Shown here one piece after another: positions 1 through 7,087 of a DNA stretch of 12,571 bases; position 1 is the first letter of the stretch, and each line of letters begins with the position of its first letter. Below the pieces are notes generated by a model, which saw only the letters and a list, made by a program, of their open reading frames with translations, had not been told where the DNA came from and did not search any database. The translations under genes and the position numbers were made by a program. The stretch comes from JAKSUT01 sp045616505 (GTDB taxonomy: Bacteria > Cyanobacteriota > Vampirovibrionia > Gastranaerophilales > Gastranaerophilaceae): NCBI GenBank assembly GCA_045616505.1, contig JAZLGV010000011.1, forward strand, positions 1 to 12,571, given 5' to 3'.

Positions 1-23
1 AAATCTTTAGCATAGTTTGAATT

Positions 24-770
24 TTATTTTATATAAAATTCTGCGTTAACTGTAACTTTTATTTTTAAAGTTCCAGCTTCTATTGGTGTCGATGTTCCCA
101 TTCCAACATCGTATGATGCTCTTTTAGCTAGCATTGTATAATTTGCACCCTTTGTTATAGAAGTATTGCTATAATTAGTTGAAATATATTTTACTCCTGT
201 AATATATGAACCAAGAGCTTTTGCAATTGTGTCAGCTTGGTTTTTTGCGTTTTTAGTTGCAACGGCTAATAATTCATTTTTTTGTTTGTCTATTGTTGAA
301 AGTGAGAAATTAATTGAATTAACATTAGTTGCTCCAAGTTGGATTGCTTTGTCTATAATTTTTCCGATTTTGTCAATTGATTTTGTTTTTAAAATTATAT
401 TGTTGCTTACTTGGTATTTATCGAAGTTTTTTTTGCCGTTTGTGTAAGTGTATAATGAATTAGCGCTAAATCCAGATGTCTTTATTGTGTCTGTTTGTGC
501 TGTATTTATCATGTTTTTTAGTTCTGTATAAATTTTTCCTGATATTTCTTTATTTGCGTTTGTCGCTTTTATCATAGATTTATTATCAGTTGTGTATATT
601 GCAATGGATACTTCAACTGTATCGGGTGAAAGCTCTTTTTCAGCAGAGCCAGAAGCCATAATTATGCCTTTTTCGTTGTTTGTGCAAGTGCAATTAGCAT
701 TTGCTTTTAGTGTAGTTGTAAATGAAAGCATTATTGCTAAACAAACAATAATTGAATATATTTTTTTCAT
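24..770 (-). CDS. Secreted SIMPL-domain (DUF541) protein
   Basis: The 248-residue product starts with a signal peptide: lysines at 2-3, a hydrophobic stretch at about 5-20 and a likely cleavage after Ala-Asn-Ala near residue 25-26. The mature part opens with GSAEKELSPDTVEVSIAI (41-58), the typical start of the SIMPL/DUF541 fold, which has a glycine-x-alanine strand followed by a proline-aspartate turn. The length fits the family. SIMPL proteins are periplasmic or surface proteins with no settled biochemical role, and some are linked to oxidative stress or envelope integrity. The ATG is supported by AGGAG eight bases upstream (plus strand 779-783). The gene lies just downstream of the terminator of the 59-residue gene, so it probably has its own weak promoter in 784-820 or depends on read-through. 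The two cysteines right after the predicted cleavage site (Cys-Thr-Cys) are worth noting, but I see no clear lipobox. Confidence 0.85.
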   Translation of the reverse strand: MKKIYSIIVCLAIMLSFTTTLKANANCTCTNNEKGIIMASGSAEKELSPDTVEVSIAIYTTDNKSMIKATNANKEISGKIYTELKNMINTAQTDTIKTSGFSANSLYTYTNGKKNFDKYQVSNNIILKTKSIDKIGKIIDKAIQLGATNVNSINFSLSTIDKQKNELLAVATKNAKNQADTIAKALGSYITGVKYISTNYSNTSITKGANYTMLAKRASYDVGMGTSTPIEAGTLKIKVTVNAEFYIK

Positions 771-819
771 ATCTTTAACTCCTATTTGTTCTACAAGAAA
801 ATGTTATCAAAAAAATAAT

Positions 820-861
820 AAAAAAGAACTAATACCTCTCAAAAGGCATCAGTTCTTTTTT
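820..861 (-). terminator. Intrinsic terminator of the 59-residue gene
   Basis: The arms 820-837 and 844-861 pair around a six-base loop (838-843). On the plus strand two positions are A-C mismatches. Read as minus-strand RNA both become G-U wobbles, so the hairpin is continuous only in that direction. A T-rich run follows on the minus strand (820 down to 809). The hairpin sits 24 bases after the stop of the small minus-strand gene, which it presumably terminates. Confidence 0.85.
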
Positions 862-884
862 GTGTAAAACTTGATTGAGGGATA

Positions 885-1064
885 TTAGTAAATACTATCC
901 CATTCTTTACCGTTGTATTCAGAAACGATATTCCAGCAAGAAGTATCTTCTTTTTGAACTTTTTCTTCTTCTTTTGCTACATCTTCTTCTTGCATATATT
1001 CTTCAGGAACGGTGTAGATTGAATCATGATATGTTACCTTGTTTACTTGCATTCCGTTTGACAT
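885..1064 (-). CDS. Small acidic protein of 59 residues, function unknown
   Basis: I do not recognise this protein. It begins MSNGMQVNKV and ends NGKEWDSIY. The middle (about residues 21-40) is very rich in Glu and Lys and should be helical or disordered. There are two tryptophans and a single cysteine (Ser-Cys-Trp near residue 43), with no signal peptide or membrane segment. The case for a real gene is an excellent ribosome binding site (AGAGAGG, five bases before the ATG on the minus strand), an uninterrupted frame and a dedicated terminator starting 24 bases after the stop. The gene lies 82 bases downstream of aroA on the same strand with no terminator between, so it could be co-transcribed with aroA or use a promoter in 1065-1146. 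A plus-strand frame covering the same bases lacks such signals and is a shadow. Confidence 0.8.
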   Translation of the reverse strand: MSNGMQVNKVTYHDSIYTVPEEYMQEEDVAKEEEKVQKEDTSCWNIVSEYNGKEWDSIY

Positions 1065-1146
1065 TTTTACCTCTCTTATTTAGTTATTTAACATTACCAT
1101 GGTTATCGACAGATAAATGAAAAACTTTAGCGTTTGTAAACTTTTA

Positions 1147-2439
1147 TTAAGAAAATAATGAAATTATTTTTTCTTCAAAGTTTGGAAATGAAATTTTTGT
1201 CCATTCAAAGTCGTTTATTAAAATTTCTTTTTCGCAGATTAATCCTGCGATATATAAGCTCATTGCAAGTCTATGGTCATGATAAGTGTTAATTTCAGCA
1301 TTGCCGTTAAGAGATTTTTTACCTTCAATAATGAGTCCGTCTGGAGTTTCTTCGATGTTTGCTCCGATTTTTTTTAGTTCTGTTGCAACTGTTTTTATTC
1401 TGTCTGATTCTTTATTTCTTAAATCTTGAGCATCTTTTATTGTTGTTGTTCCTTCCGCAAGTGAAGCAAGAACTGCAATTATAGGAATTTCGTCTATCAA
1501 ACGTGGAATTATATCTTTTGAAATTTCTGTTCCTTTAAGTTTTGAATATTTGATTTTTAAATCACCAGTTTTTTCGTTAGAAACTGTCGTTTCGTTTAGT
1601 ATTTCTATATTTCCACCCATTTTTTTAACAACATCGATGATACCCGTTCTTGTTGGGTTAAGTCCAACATTTTTAATAATTATTTCTGAATTAGGTACGA
1701 TTAACCCTGCTGCAATCAGGTATGCGGCTGATGAGATATCTCCGACAACTTCAATGTTTTGTGGTATTAATTCTGATTTTATTATTTCTGTTATGTTATC
1801 TTTGTATTTAATATTTGCACCCATATATTCAAGCATAAGTTCAGTGTGGTTACGAGATTGATATGGTTCTATAACTTTGGTTGTTCCTTCAGCTTGTAAA
1901 CCTGCAAGTAATATGCAAGATTTTACTTGCGCAGAAGCTAATGGAGAATTATAAGTTATTCCGTTTAATGTTTTACCATTTATTGTAAGTGGTAATTTAA
2001 AATCTTGTGATTTAATATCTGCTCCCATCATTGAAAGTGGGGTAATAATTCTTTTCATTGGTCTTGAAGATAAACTTTCATCACCAATAAGAGTTGATGA
2101 AAAAGGACATCTTGCAAGTATTCCGGATATTAATCTAGTTGTTGTTCCAGAATTTCCACAATCAAGTGGTTTTTGGGGCGGAATAAATTTTCCTTCTGAT
2201 ATAATTTCAAGTTCGGTTTCTTTTAAGAAATTGATTTCAACCCCAAGTGTTTTCATTATATTTAGAGTTGAAATGCAATCGGCACTTGTTAAAAAGTTTT
2301 TAACAAGTGTTTTTCCTTTTGCAAGTGAGCCAAACATTATGCTTCTGTGAGAGATTGATTTATCTGCAGGAACTGTTGTTTGACCGTATAGTCTGTTTTT
2401 TGTTTTTGAAACTTTTACTTGCATATTTTTATTAGACAA
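1147..2439 (-). CDS. aroA: 3-phosphoshikimate 1-carboxyvinyltransferase (EPSP synthase)
   Basis: This cytoplasmic enzyme joins phosphoenolpyruvate to shikimate 3-phosphate, the sixth step of the shikimate pathway to chorismate and aromatic amino acids. At 430 residues it is full length. Visible motifs are DKSISHR (26-32), GNSGTTTR (95-102), SRP (125-127), SAQVK (169-173), RNHTE (196-200), NPTR (261-264), DE of the catalytic aspartate region (316-317), RNKESDR (341-347) and DHR (388-390). SAQxK, RxHxE and NxTR are the marks of the class II (Bacillus/CP4-like) group. The glycine of the GNSGTTTR loop is kept, where CP4 has alanine. Numbering uses a TTG start at 2439. An ATG at 2424 (Met6) would also fit family N-termini. 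Neither start has a convincing Shine-Dalgarno sequence, so the start is uncertain. The gene diverges from the flippase, and no other aro genes are in view. Confidence 0.96.
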   Translation of the reverse strand: MSNKNMQVKVSKTKNRLYGQTTVPADKSISHRSIMFGSLAKGKTLVKNFLTSADCISTLNIMKTLGVEINFLKETELEIISEGKFIPPQKPLDCGNSGTTTRLISGILARCPFSSTLIGDESLSSRPMKRIITPLSMMGADIKSQDFKLPLTINGKTLNGITYNSPLASAQVKSCILLAGLQAEGTTKVIEPYQSRNHTELMLEYMGANIKYKDNITEIIKSELIPQNIEVVGDISSAAYLIAAGLIVPNSEIIIKNVGLNPTRTGIIDVVKKMGGNIEILNETTVSNEKTGDLKIKYSKLKGTEISKDIIPRLIDEIPIIAVLASLAEGTTTIKDAQDLRNKESDRIKTVATELKKIGANIEETPDGLIIEGKKSLNGNAEINTYHDHRLAMSLYIAGLICEKEILINDFEWTKISFPNFEEKIISLFS

Positions 2440-2555
2440 TATATTAATTAGTTTTTCAAGTAAAAACTTTGTAAATTATTTTATGTATAAAGTTATAAAA
2501 TTTAATTATGTGCTAATATTAATTTAAGTGTAATAAGTTAGGATTTATTAATTTT
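2440..2555. promoter_or_regulatory. Divergent promoter region, aroA / flippase
   Basis: This 116-base AT-rich spacer must hold the starts of both divergent genes. On the plus strand a TTGTAA-like -35 (2470-2475) lies 18-19 bases from a TTATAA/TATAAA -10 (about 2494-2500). An extended -10 of the TGnTAATAT kind is at 2511-2519. A possible AGGA ribosome site for the flippase is at 2540-2543, rather far (12 bases) from its ATG. These matches are weak in such AT-rich DNA. I could not pick out a clear aroA promoter. Confidence 0.35.
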
Positions 2556-4034
2556 ATGGCTGGTAATGTTGAGTGTTATCAAAAGATAACTAATGAGGAA
2601 GAGAGATTATATTTTAAAGATTTATTGAAAGATATTTTAAAATATACACCATCAAAATTTTGTGGGTTGGTAGGAAATGCAATATCAATTCCGATTTATA
2701 CAAGTTTATTATCAAAAACACAATATGGCACATATATGCTTTCAATCGCATTTTTGTCATTTCTTTGTATAATTTTTTCTGATTGGGTAGGTTTAAGTGG
2801 ACTTCGTTTTTTTAAACATCACGAAATAAACAAGGATGCGTCAAAGTATTTTACAACTTTGATAAGTTTGTTACTTATTAACTTATCTATAATGTTTTTG
2901 CTGACACCTATTTATATTTGCATTCCACAGGTGCAGGCGTTTTTTAAGATACCAGTAAAACTGATTTTATTTGTATTGATTTTGATTATTCCAGTTGCTT
3001 TTAGGGCTTTATTCTTCCAAATTTTAAGGGCACAGATAAAACCTTTAAATTATACTGTTTCAACAATAATAAACCAATTCTTATCAATTGGAATTTCTTA
3101 TATTTTGATGAAGTATTTTCATTTGGGTGCATATTCAATTCTTTTAGGTATGTGTATTTCTATTATATTTATAGACTTTGTTCTTTTGTGCCAAATTGAC
3201 ATAAAAAAATATTTTGTATGGACAAGACCAAAGTTTAATATTTTAAAGACATTGGTATTTTATGGAGTTCCAATTTCTGTTACATCATTGAGTTTGTGGA
3301 TAATCAACCAAAGTAATAGATTTATCATGCATGGACTTCATGGTGTAGATCAAGTTGGTCTTGTAGGTGTTGCTTATAATGCAACATTCTCAATTCTTAT
3401 GACAACATTTGTTGTTATTACTTTTGCATCTATTCCAAGAATTTATAGTTTGTATGAACAAAATAAAGATGTTAGACCTTTGATTTCAAAACTAACTTAT
3501 CTTTTGGCTTTGATTTCTTTGCCAACAATAGTTTTGTACTCTGTTCATGCAAAAGATGTTGTTATGTTTCTTTCAAATGCGAAGTTTAAAGGGGCAGAAG
3601 TTCTAGTTCCTTATTTGTCTTTTTCAGTATTTTTTATTGTTATGACAGATTTTACAACATTACAATATCATTTGAGTAAGAAAACTTATTTAGATACTAT
3701 CATAAGGGTTATTTCAGCCATAACAGGTTTAGTTTTGAATGTAATATTTATCAAAAAATGGGGCTTAGTTGGTTTAGGTATCGCAACTTTGATTGGAAAT
3801 ATTGTGTATTTCTTATTAAGTACAATTGTTGTAGTTCCAAATCATGGCTGGCAAGTTCCTTATAAAAAGTTTGCTCAAATATTAATTTCATTTGTACCTG
3901 CAAGTGCATTGTATGTTTATTTGTTAAAAGATTTGAAATTAAATCTTGTATTTGAATCTCTTATTCTTTTAGTTGTTTATTATTTAACATATTTTGTTAT
4001 AGCAAAATTAACAGATAAGAGAGTAAGTGCATAA
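2556..4034 (+). CDS. Polysaccharide flippase, Wzx/RfbX-like (MOP superfamily)
   Basis: This 492-residue polytopic inner-membrane protein has about 12-14 hydrophobic segments spread from about residue 37 to 483. The opening pattern, small residues then IPIYTSLLSKTQYGTYML (45-62), is typical of Polysacc_synt (PF01943) flippases. So are NQSNRFIMHGL (251-261) and VGLVGVAYN (267-275) at the start of the second half, and WGLVGLGIATLIGN (402-415) in the C-terminal part. Such proteins move undecaprenyl-linked oligosaccharides from the cytoplasmic to the periplasmic face for O-antigen, capsule or similar glycans. A long charged N-terminal tail (about 30 residues with an acidic EEE cluster) precedes the first membrane segment. 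No glycosyltransferases lie next to it, so the substrate cannot be guessed. It may also be a teichoic-acid or glycoprotein-sugar flippase. The skp-like gene follows after 52 bases with no terminator between. Confidence 0.88.
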   Translation: MAGNVECYQKITNEEERLYFKDLLKDILKYTPSKFCGLVGNAISIPIYTSLLSKTQYGTYMLSIAFLSFLCIIFSDWVGLSGLRFFKHHEINKDASKYFTTLISLLLINLSIMFLLTPIYICIPQVQAFFKIPVKLILFVLILIIPVAFRALFFQILRAQIKPLNYTVSTIINQFLSIGISYILMKYFHLGAYSILLGMCISIIFIDFVLLCQIDIKKYFVWTRPKFNILKTLVFYGVPISVTSLSLWIINQSNRFIMHGLHGVDQVGLVGVAYNATFSILMTTFVVITFASIPRIYSLYEQNKDVRPLISKLTYLLALISLPTIVLYSVHAKDVVMFLSNAKFKGAEVLVPYLSFSVFFIVMTDFTTLQYHLSKKTYLDTIIRVISAITGLVLNVIFIKKWGLVGLGIATLIGNIVYFLLSTIVVVPNHGWQVPYKKFAQILISFVPASALYVYLLKDLKLNLVFESLILLVVYYLTYFVIAKLTDKRVSA

Positions 4035-4086
4035 ATATTTGTAATATGTTAGTATATTAAAATATCAGATTATAAAGGAGAAAAGA

Positions 4087-4551
4087 ATGAAAAAAAATTT
4101 GAAATTTGTTTCAGTTGGTGTATGTGCATTTTTGTTAGGTGTTGGCTTAAACAATTTTGCATTATCTGACGTTGCAAATACTAAAATAGCAGTTGTTGAT
4201 GTTCAAAAAGTAGTTGCAAGTTCTGCTCAGGTAAAAGCTTTGAAATCAGAACAACAAGCAAAGGTTAGAAAATTACAAACTTTTGTAGAAGAAGCAAAGA
4301 AAAGTGTTGCTGAAACTAATGATGCTGCTAAGAAAAAAGCATTAGAAGATAAATATAATAAAGAATTACGTTCAAAAACATCAGCATTAGAAACTGAATA
4401 TGCTAAGAAATTAAAAGATATTGATAAATCTATTTCAAATACAATTTCAGCTCAAGCAAAAGCAAAAAATTATAATATTGTTTTAGCAAAAGGTGTTGTA
4501 TTGTATGGCGGTGATGATATTACTGCTGATATTATTAAAAATGCAAAATAG
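4087..4551 (+). CDS. skp: Periplasmic chaperone, Skp/OmpH family
   Basis: The 154-residue product has an N-terminal signal peptide (hydrophobic core about 7-25). The first Skp strand follows, IAVVDVQKVVASS (34-46), then a long Lys/Glu/Ala-rich coiled coil (about 48-125) and the closing strand YNIVLAKGVVLYGGDDIT (129-146). This order and length are those of Skp/OmpH, the trimeric jellyfish-shaped chaperone that carries unfolded outer-membrane proteins across the periplasm. A strong ribosome site AAGGAG (4075-4080) lies six bases before the ATG, which suggests high expression. The gene is followed by a strong terminator. Its neighbour across that terminator is a porin, the type of client Skp would handle, although the two are transcribed from opposite strands. 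BamA and the lpx genes, often beside skp, are not here. Confidence 0.9.
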   Translation: MKKNLKFVSVGVCAFLLGVGLNNFALSDVANTKIAVVDVQKVVASSAQVKALKSEQQAKVRKLQTFVEEAKKSVAETNDAAKKKALEDKYNKELRSKTSALETEYAKKLKDIDKSISNTISAQAKAKNYNIVLAKGVVLYGGDDITADIIKNAK

Positions 4552-4581
4552 TTAATTAATATTTTTAATTAATATTTTATA

Positions 4582-4623
4582 AAAAAATAAAACCTTGATT
4601 TTTTAATCAAGGTTTTATTTTTT
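4582..4623. terminator. Bidirectional intrinsic terminator between skp and porin
   Basis: A perfect 19-base-pair stem, 4582-4600 against 4605-4623, closes a TTTT loop (4601-4604). The core is AAAACCTTGATT and its complement. The A-run on the left and T-run on the right give a U-tract in either direction. It lies between the convergent ends of the skp-like gene and the porin gene, so it should stop both transcripts. Confidence 0.93.
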
Positions 4624-4642
4624 ATCTATTATATAAGGTTTC

Positions 4643-5974
4643 TTATAGTTTCACTTGAGCTTGAAGAGCTACAGCGTGAGAGTATGTTCCATCAGTAACT
4701 TGTCTAAACATATAAGAACCTAAAAGTCTTAAATTTTTGTTTATTCTGTAATTAAGACCAACAGAGTATTCTTTTGAGATGTTACCAGTTTTCTTTTCAA
4801 CGTTAGCGTTAAGGTAATCAAATCTACCAACAAGTTGAAGTTTTTTAGTGATATCAAACATCATTGTATTGTAGAAACCTTCTGATACTGCTGTGCTGCA
4901 AGTTGTATCGTTGTTGTAACCATTAGCGTGAGCGTATTCAAATAAGTTATGGAATCTTTTGTAATCATAACCTAGGAATACACTGGATACAACGTATTGG
5001 TTATCATTTCTACCTGCGTTCAAAGTAGAACCGACAGTGATTTTACCCCATTTATCTTTGTCTAAGTTAGCAAATGGATAAAATCTAACAATACCTGAGA
5101 AATCTCCACCGTTACCGTTAAATTTTCTCCAGTATCTTGTACTGTTATAAACACCTAAGTCAAAATCTGCATATTTGTAGTTACCTATGTATCTAACACC
5201 GAAAGAACGAGTGTTACCATAAGTTCTACCGATTTGTGTACGAGTTGGCATATCTAATGCAGAAGTGTTTTTGTAACCTTCTAATGTGATTGGCAATCTA
5301 TAAGTTTGACCAACGTGAATTGCATTGTGTTTGTTGAATTCGTGTACCAAACCTAATTCAGACCAACGTTCCATAAATCCGCTTGGGTGATTATCCAAGT
5401 CTCTTAGGAAGTTGTAATTTAATCTTAAATAAGTTTTGCTATCGCCTTTTTCTCTAAAATAAACTTGAGCTGAAAGTTCTGCACAACCATCTTTCCATTT
5501 TGAAGTTACTCTGTCTTCATAAGGCCAAGTAAGTGTATTTGTACCAAAATAGAAGAAACTCATTTTAATTCTTTTGATAGGTCCACGATCAAATTTCCAA
5601 CCTTCATCGTTGAACATTCTTACAGGACCAGGTCTGTATTCTTGTTTTGTAATTCTATCAATAAAAGTTGGTTGATAGCTTGCTTCTTCGCTTACTGAAC
5701 CTTCTGTATCTTCTCCTAATGCAATTTGAGGAGCTAATGCTTGAGATAATCTCAACGAAGGATCTTCAGAAACAAAATCCATTTGGCTTTGAGCATCTAC
5801 ATCAGAACGAATATCAATGTTTGGAACATTGTATGCTACTGTTTGATTTGCAGAGCTTGAAATAGCATTTGAATCATCAAGAGTGATTTCTTCTAATGCG
5901 TTTGCTTGTGAAGTTAGGCAAAGTGAAGCCAATACACTTGCGCACAAGACTAATTTCAAATAATTTTTTCTCAT
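4643..5974 (-). CDS. Outer-membrane beta-barrel porin, OprP/OprO-like
   Basis: The 443-residue product has a clear signal peptide (MRKNYLKLVLCASVLASLCL, cleavage after Ala-Asn-Ala at about 26). A polar, probably flexible stretch (27-105) follows, then about 330 residues of alternating aromatic/polar strands rich in Tyr, Asn, Gly and Arg, as in a transmembrane barrel. The ending is strand-like repeats: LQLVGRFDYL (379-388), EYSVGLNYRINKNLRLLGSYM (402-422) and a final HAVALQAQVKL. This matches the C-terminal style of phosphate-selective porins O/P (PF07396), which form trimeric diffusion channels. The last residue is Leu rather than the usual Phe. The substrate is unknown. The ATG is supported by AGGA six bases upstream. 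A perfect consensus promoter and the strong terminator suggest a very abundant protein. Three cysteines fall in the barrel region (164, 359 and nearby), which is uncommon for porins. Confidence 0.8.
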   Translation of the reverse strand: MRKNYLKLVLCASVLASLCLTSQANALEEITLDDSNAISSSANQTVAYNVPNIDIRSDVDAQSQMDFVSEDPSLRLSQALAPQIALGEDTEGSVSEEASYQPTFIDRITKQEYRPGPVRMFNDEGWKFDRGPIKRIKMSFFYFGTNTLTWPYEDRVTSKWKDGCAELSAQVYFREKGDSKTYLRLNYNFLRDLDNHPSGFMERWSELGLVHEFNKHNAIHVGQTYRLPITLEGYKNTSALDMPTRTQIGRTYGNTRSFGVRYIGNYKYADFDLGVYNSTRYWRKFNGNGGDFSGIVRFYPFANLDKDKWGKITVGSTLNAGRNDNQYVVSSVFLGYDYKRFHNLFEYAHANGYNNDTTCSTAVSEGFYNTMMFDITKKLQLVGRFDYLNANVEKKTGNISKEYSVGLNYRINKNLRLLGSYMFRQVTDGTYSHAVALQAQVKL

Positions 5975-5976
5975 CT

Positions 5977-6051
5977 TAATTCCTACACGTTTTTTTATAC
6001 TACACGATTAAGGTTAGTTTACTAAAAATCTTTGTTTTTTATATCCTACAC
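5977..6051 (-). repeat. Triple GTGTAG repeats in the porin 5' leader
   Basis: On the minus strand the unit GTGTAG occurs three times before the porin start: at 6051-6046 (followed by GATATAAAAAA), at 6006-6000 region (followed by TATAAAAAAA) and at 5988-5983 (followed by GAATTAAG). The last copy contains the ribosome binding site AGGA. The first two share GTGTAG, an optional GA, then TATAAAAAA. All lie downstream of the predicted transcription start and so within the leader. This could be a protein or small-RNA binding site affecting translation, or alternative -10 elements. Confidence 0.55.
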
Positions 6052-6081
6052 AATTATGATTTTTAACCAATAATCCTTCTG

Positions 6082-6110
6082 ATTATAAAATATTATTAAA
6101 AAAGTGTCAA
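6082..6110 (-). promoter_or_regulatory. Consensus sigma70 promoter of the porin gene
   Basis: On the minus strand TTGACA (6110-6105) and TATAAT (6087-6082) are separated by exactly 17 bases, a perfect match to the housekeeping consensus. The predicted start near 6075 gives a leader of about 100 bases before the porin ATG at 5974. The -35 lies just four bases beyond the stop codon of the preceding gene. A small hairpin (ATAATC/GATTAT around AGAAG, 6070-6086) overlaps the -10 and the start site. Confidence 0.88.
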
Positions 6111-6114
6111 TTTA

Positions 6115-7074
6115 TTAATAATTGTATATAGGAATTTCAGTACAACTTTTTTCAACCTGAGAGAAAATCATTTGAGCAGTATCAAAATCTTTTATCATGT
6201 AATTAAAAATTGAAGCAATACTTGAGTTAGATAACAAATCGTTAATTCCGCCACCAAGATTTAATTTGTTTATTCCGGCAGCTACAAGCTTATCAATTAA
6301 TTCAATGCTATGTATATTATTGTTTTTTAATCTTTCGTCAAGAGAAATTTTTCCTTCTTCCATATAACAGAATTGATTTCCGAAAAGTTTTTCTCTGTTG
6401 CCGTAAAATTGTTGTTTTGCAATAAGGTGTTCTATCAATTGAGGACAATTTTCATAACAAGAATTGTTTACAATTACTTCAAGTTTTGAAATATCATCAA
6501 ATTTGTCTATGTTATCAAGTAAATAATTTTTTGAAAATTCAGGTCTTAATGTTACGATATCATAGTTTTTACATAATTCATTGTATAATTCGATTTCTTT
6601 ATCAATATCGTAAGGTTCTGTATTATCAGGGTTTTGAAATTTTTTTGCGGCAATAAATTCTGAAGCTACGCAAACAATGTTTTTGTCTAACTGTTTTAGT
6701 GCATTAAGAATTTCGTTATTAGTAATTAAATAACTTGCTTGATAGTCTTTGCCTAAGGCTATTAAATAATCTATAATTTGGTCTTTTTGAGTATTTTTTT
6801 GATTTGATGGTATTAATGGGTTTCCAAAATCAATACGTAAATTTGCATTTAGATTAATATAAGATGCTAATAATTTTTCAAGTTTTTTATGGTCGTTAAT
6901 AGGAGTTGTTTTTAAACTAAAAGTTGCAAATGGAGATGTGAATGAACCTTGAATATTTATTTTGATTTTTTCATCTAATAATCTGAAAACATCAATTATT
7001 GAAAGTGCATATCCATCTGCCCAACCTATTAAAGGAAGTGTCCATTCTACATTTTGATATCTTAATATTGACAT
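6115..7074 (-). CDS. Unrecognised 319-residue protein, possibly TIM-barrel / U32-like
   Basis: I cannot assign this protein with confidence. It is soluble, with no signal peptide or membrane helix. Strand-helix alternation runs through it: LRIDFGNPLI (79-88), SYLITNNEIL (114-123), NIVCVASEF (132-140), YDIVTLRPEF (171-180), LEVIVNNSCYENCPQLIEH (198-216), INKLNLGGGI (268-277). This looks like a TIM barrel. The motif N-x2-C-x3-C-P-x4-H (203-216) could hold a metal or Fe-S centre. It resembles a motif I associate with uncharacterised proteins sometimes labelled U32-type (PrtC-like) peptidases, but the remaining U32 cysteines are not evident. The ATG has a good AGGAG site seven bases upstream and begins 13 bases after the stop of the SecA-like gene, so the two are almost certainly co-transcribed and functionally coupled. 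No terminator follows before the porin promoter. Confidence 0.7.
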   Translation of the reverse strand: MSILRYQNVEWTLPLIGWADGYALSIIDVFRLLDEKIKINIQGSFTSPFATFSLKTTPINDHKKLEKLLASYINLNANLRIDFGNPLIPSNQKNTQKDQIIDYLIALGKDYQASYLITNNEILNALKQLDKNIVCVASEFIAAKKFQNPDNTEPYDIDKEIELYNELCKNYDIVTLRPEFSKNYLLDNIDKFDDISKLEVIVNNSCYENCPQLIEHLIAKQQFYGNREKLFGNQFCYMEEGKISLDERLKNNNIHSIELIDKLVAAGINKLNLGGGINDLLSNSSIASIFNYMIKDFDTAQMIFSQVEKSCTEIPIYNY

Positions 7075-7087
7075 TATTTTCTCCTAT

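Noticed and set aside
19..41. Eight-base-pair AT hairpin at the end of the SIMPL gene
   Set aside because: It has only AT-rich pairs apart from its ends, overlaps the last codons and lacks a following T-run, so it is not a convincing terminator.
1092..1105. Palindrome ACCATGGT upstream of the small gene
   Set aside because: Only eight bases are perfectly symmetric. Too short to claim an operator.
875..1120. Plus-strand open frame across the small gene
   Set aside because: No ribosome site and a low-complexity Leu-rich product. The minus strand over the same bases has a strong ribosome site and a direction-specific terminator.
1550..1861. Plus-strand open frame inside aroA
   Set aside because: Antisense shadow of a clear EPSP synthase; no ribosome site or recognisable protein.
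4552..4578. Tandem copy of TTAATTAATATTTT (13-base period)
   Set aside because: Very low complexity in AT-rich intergenic DNA; more likely chance or slippage than a functional repeat.
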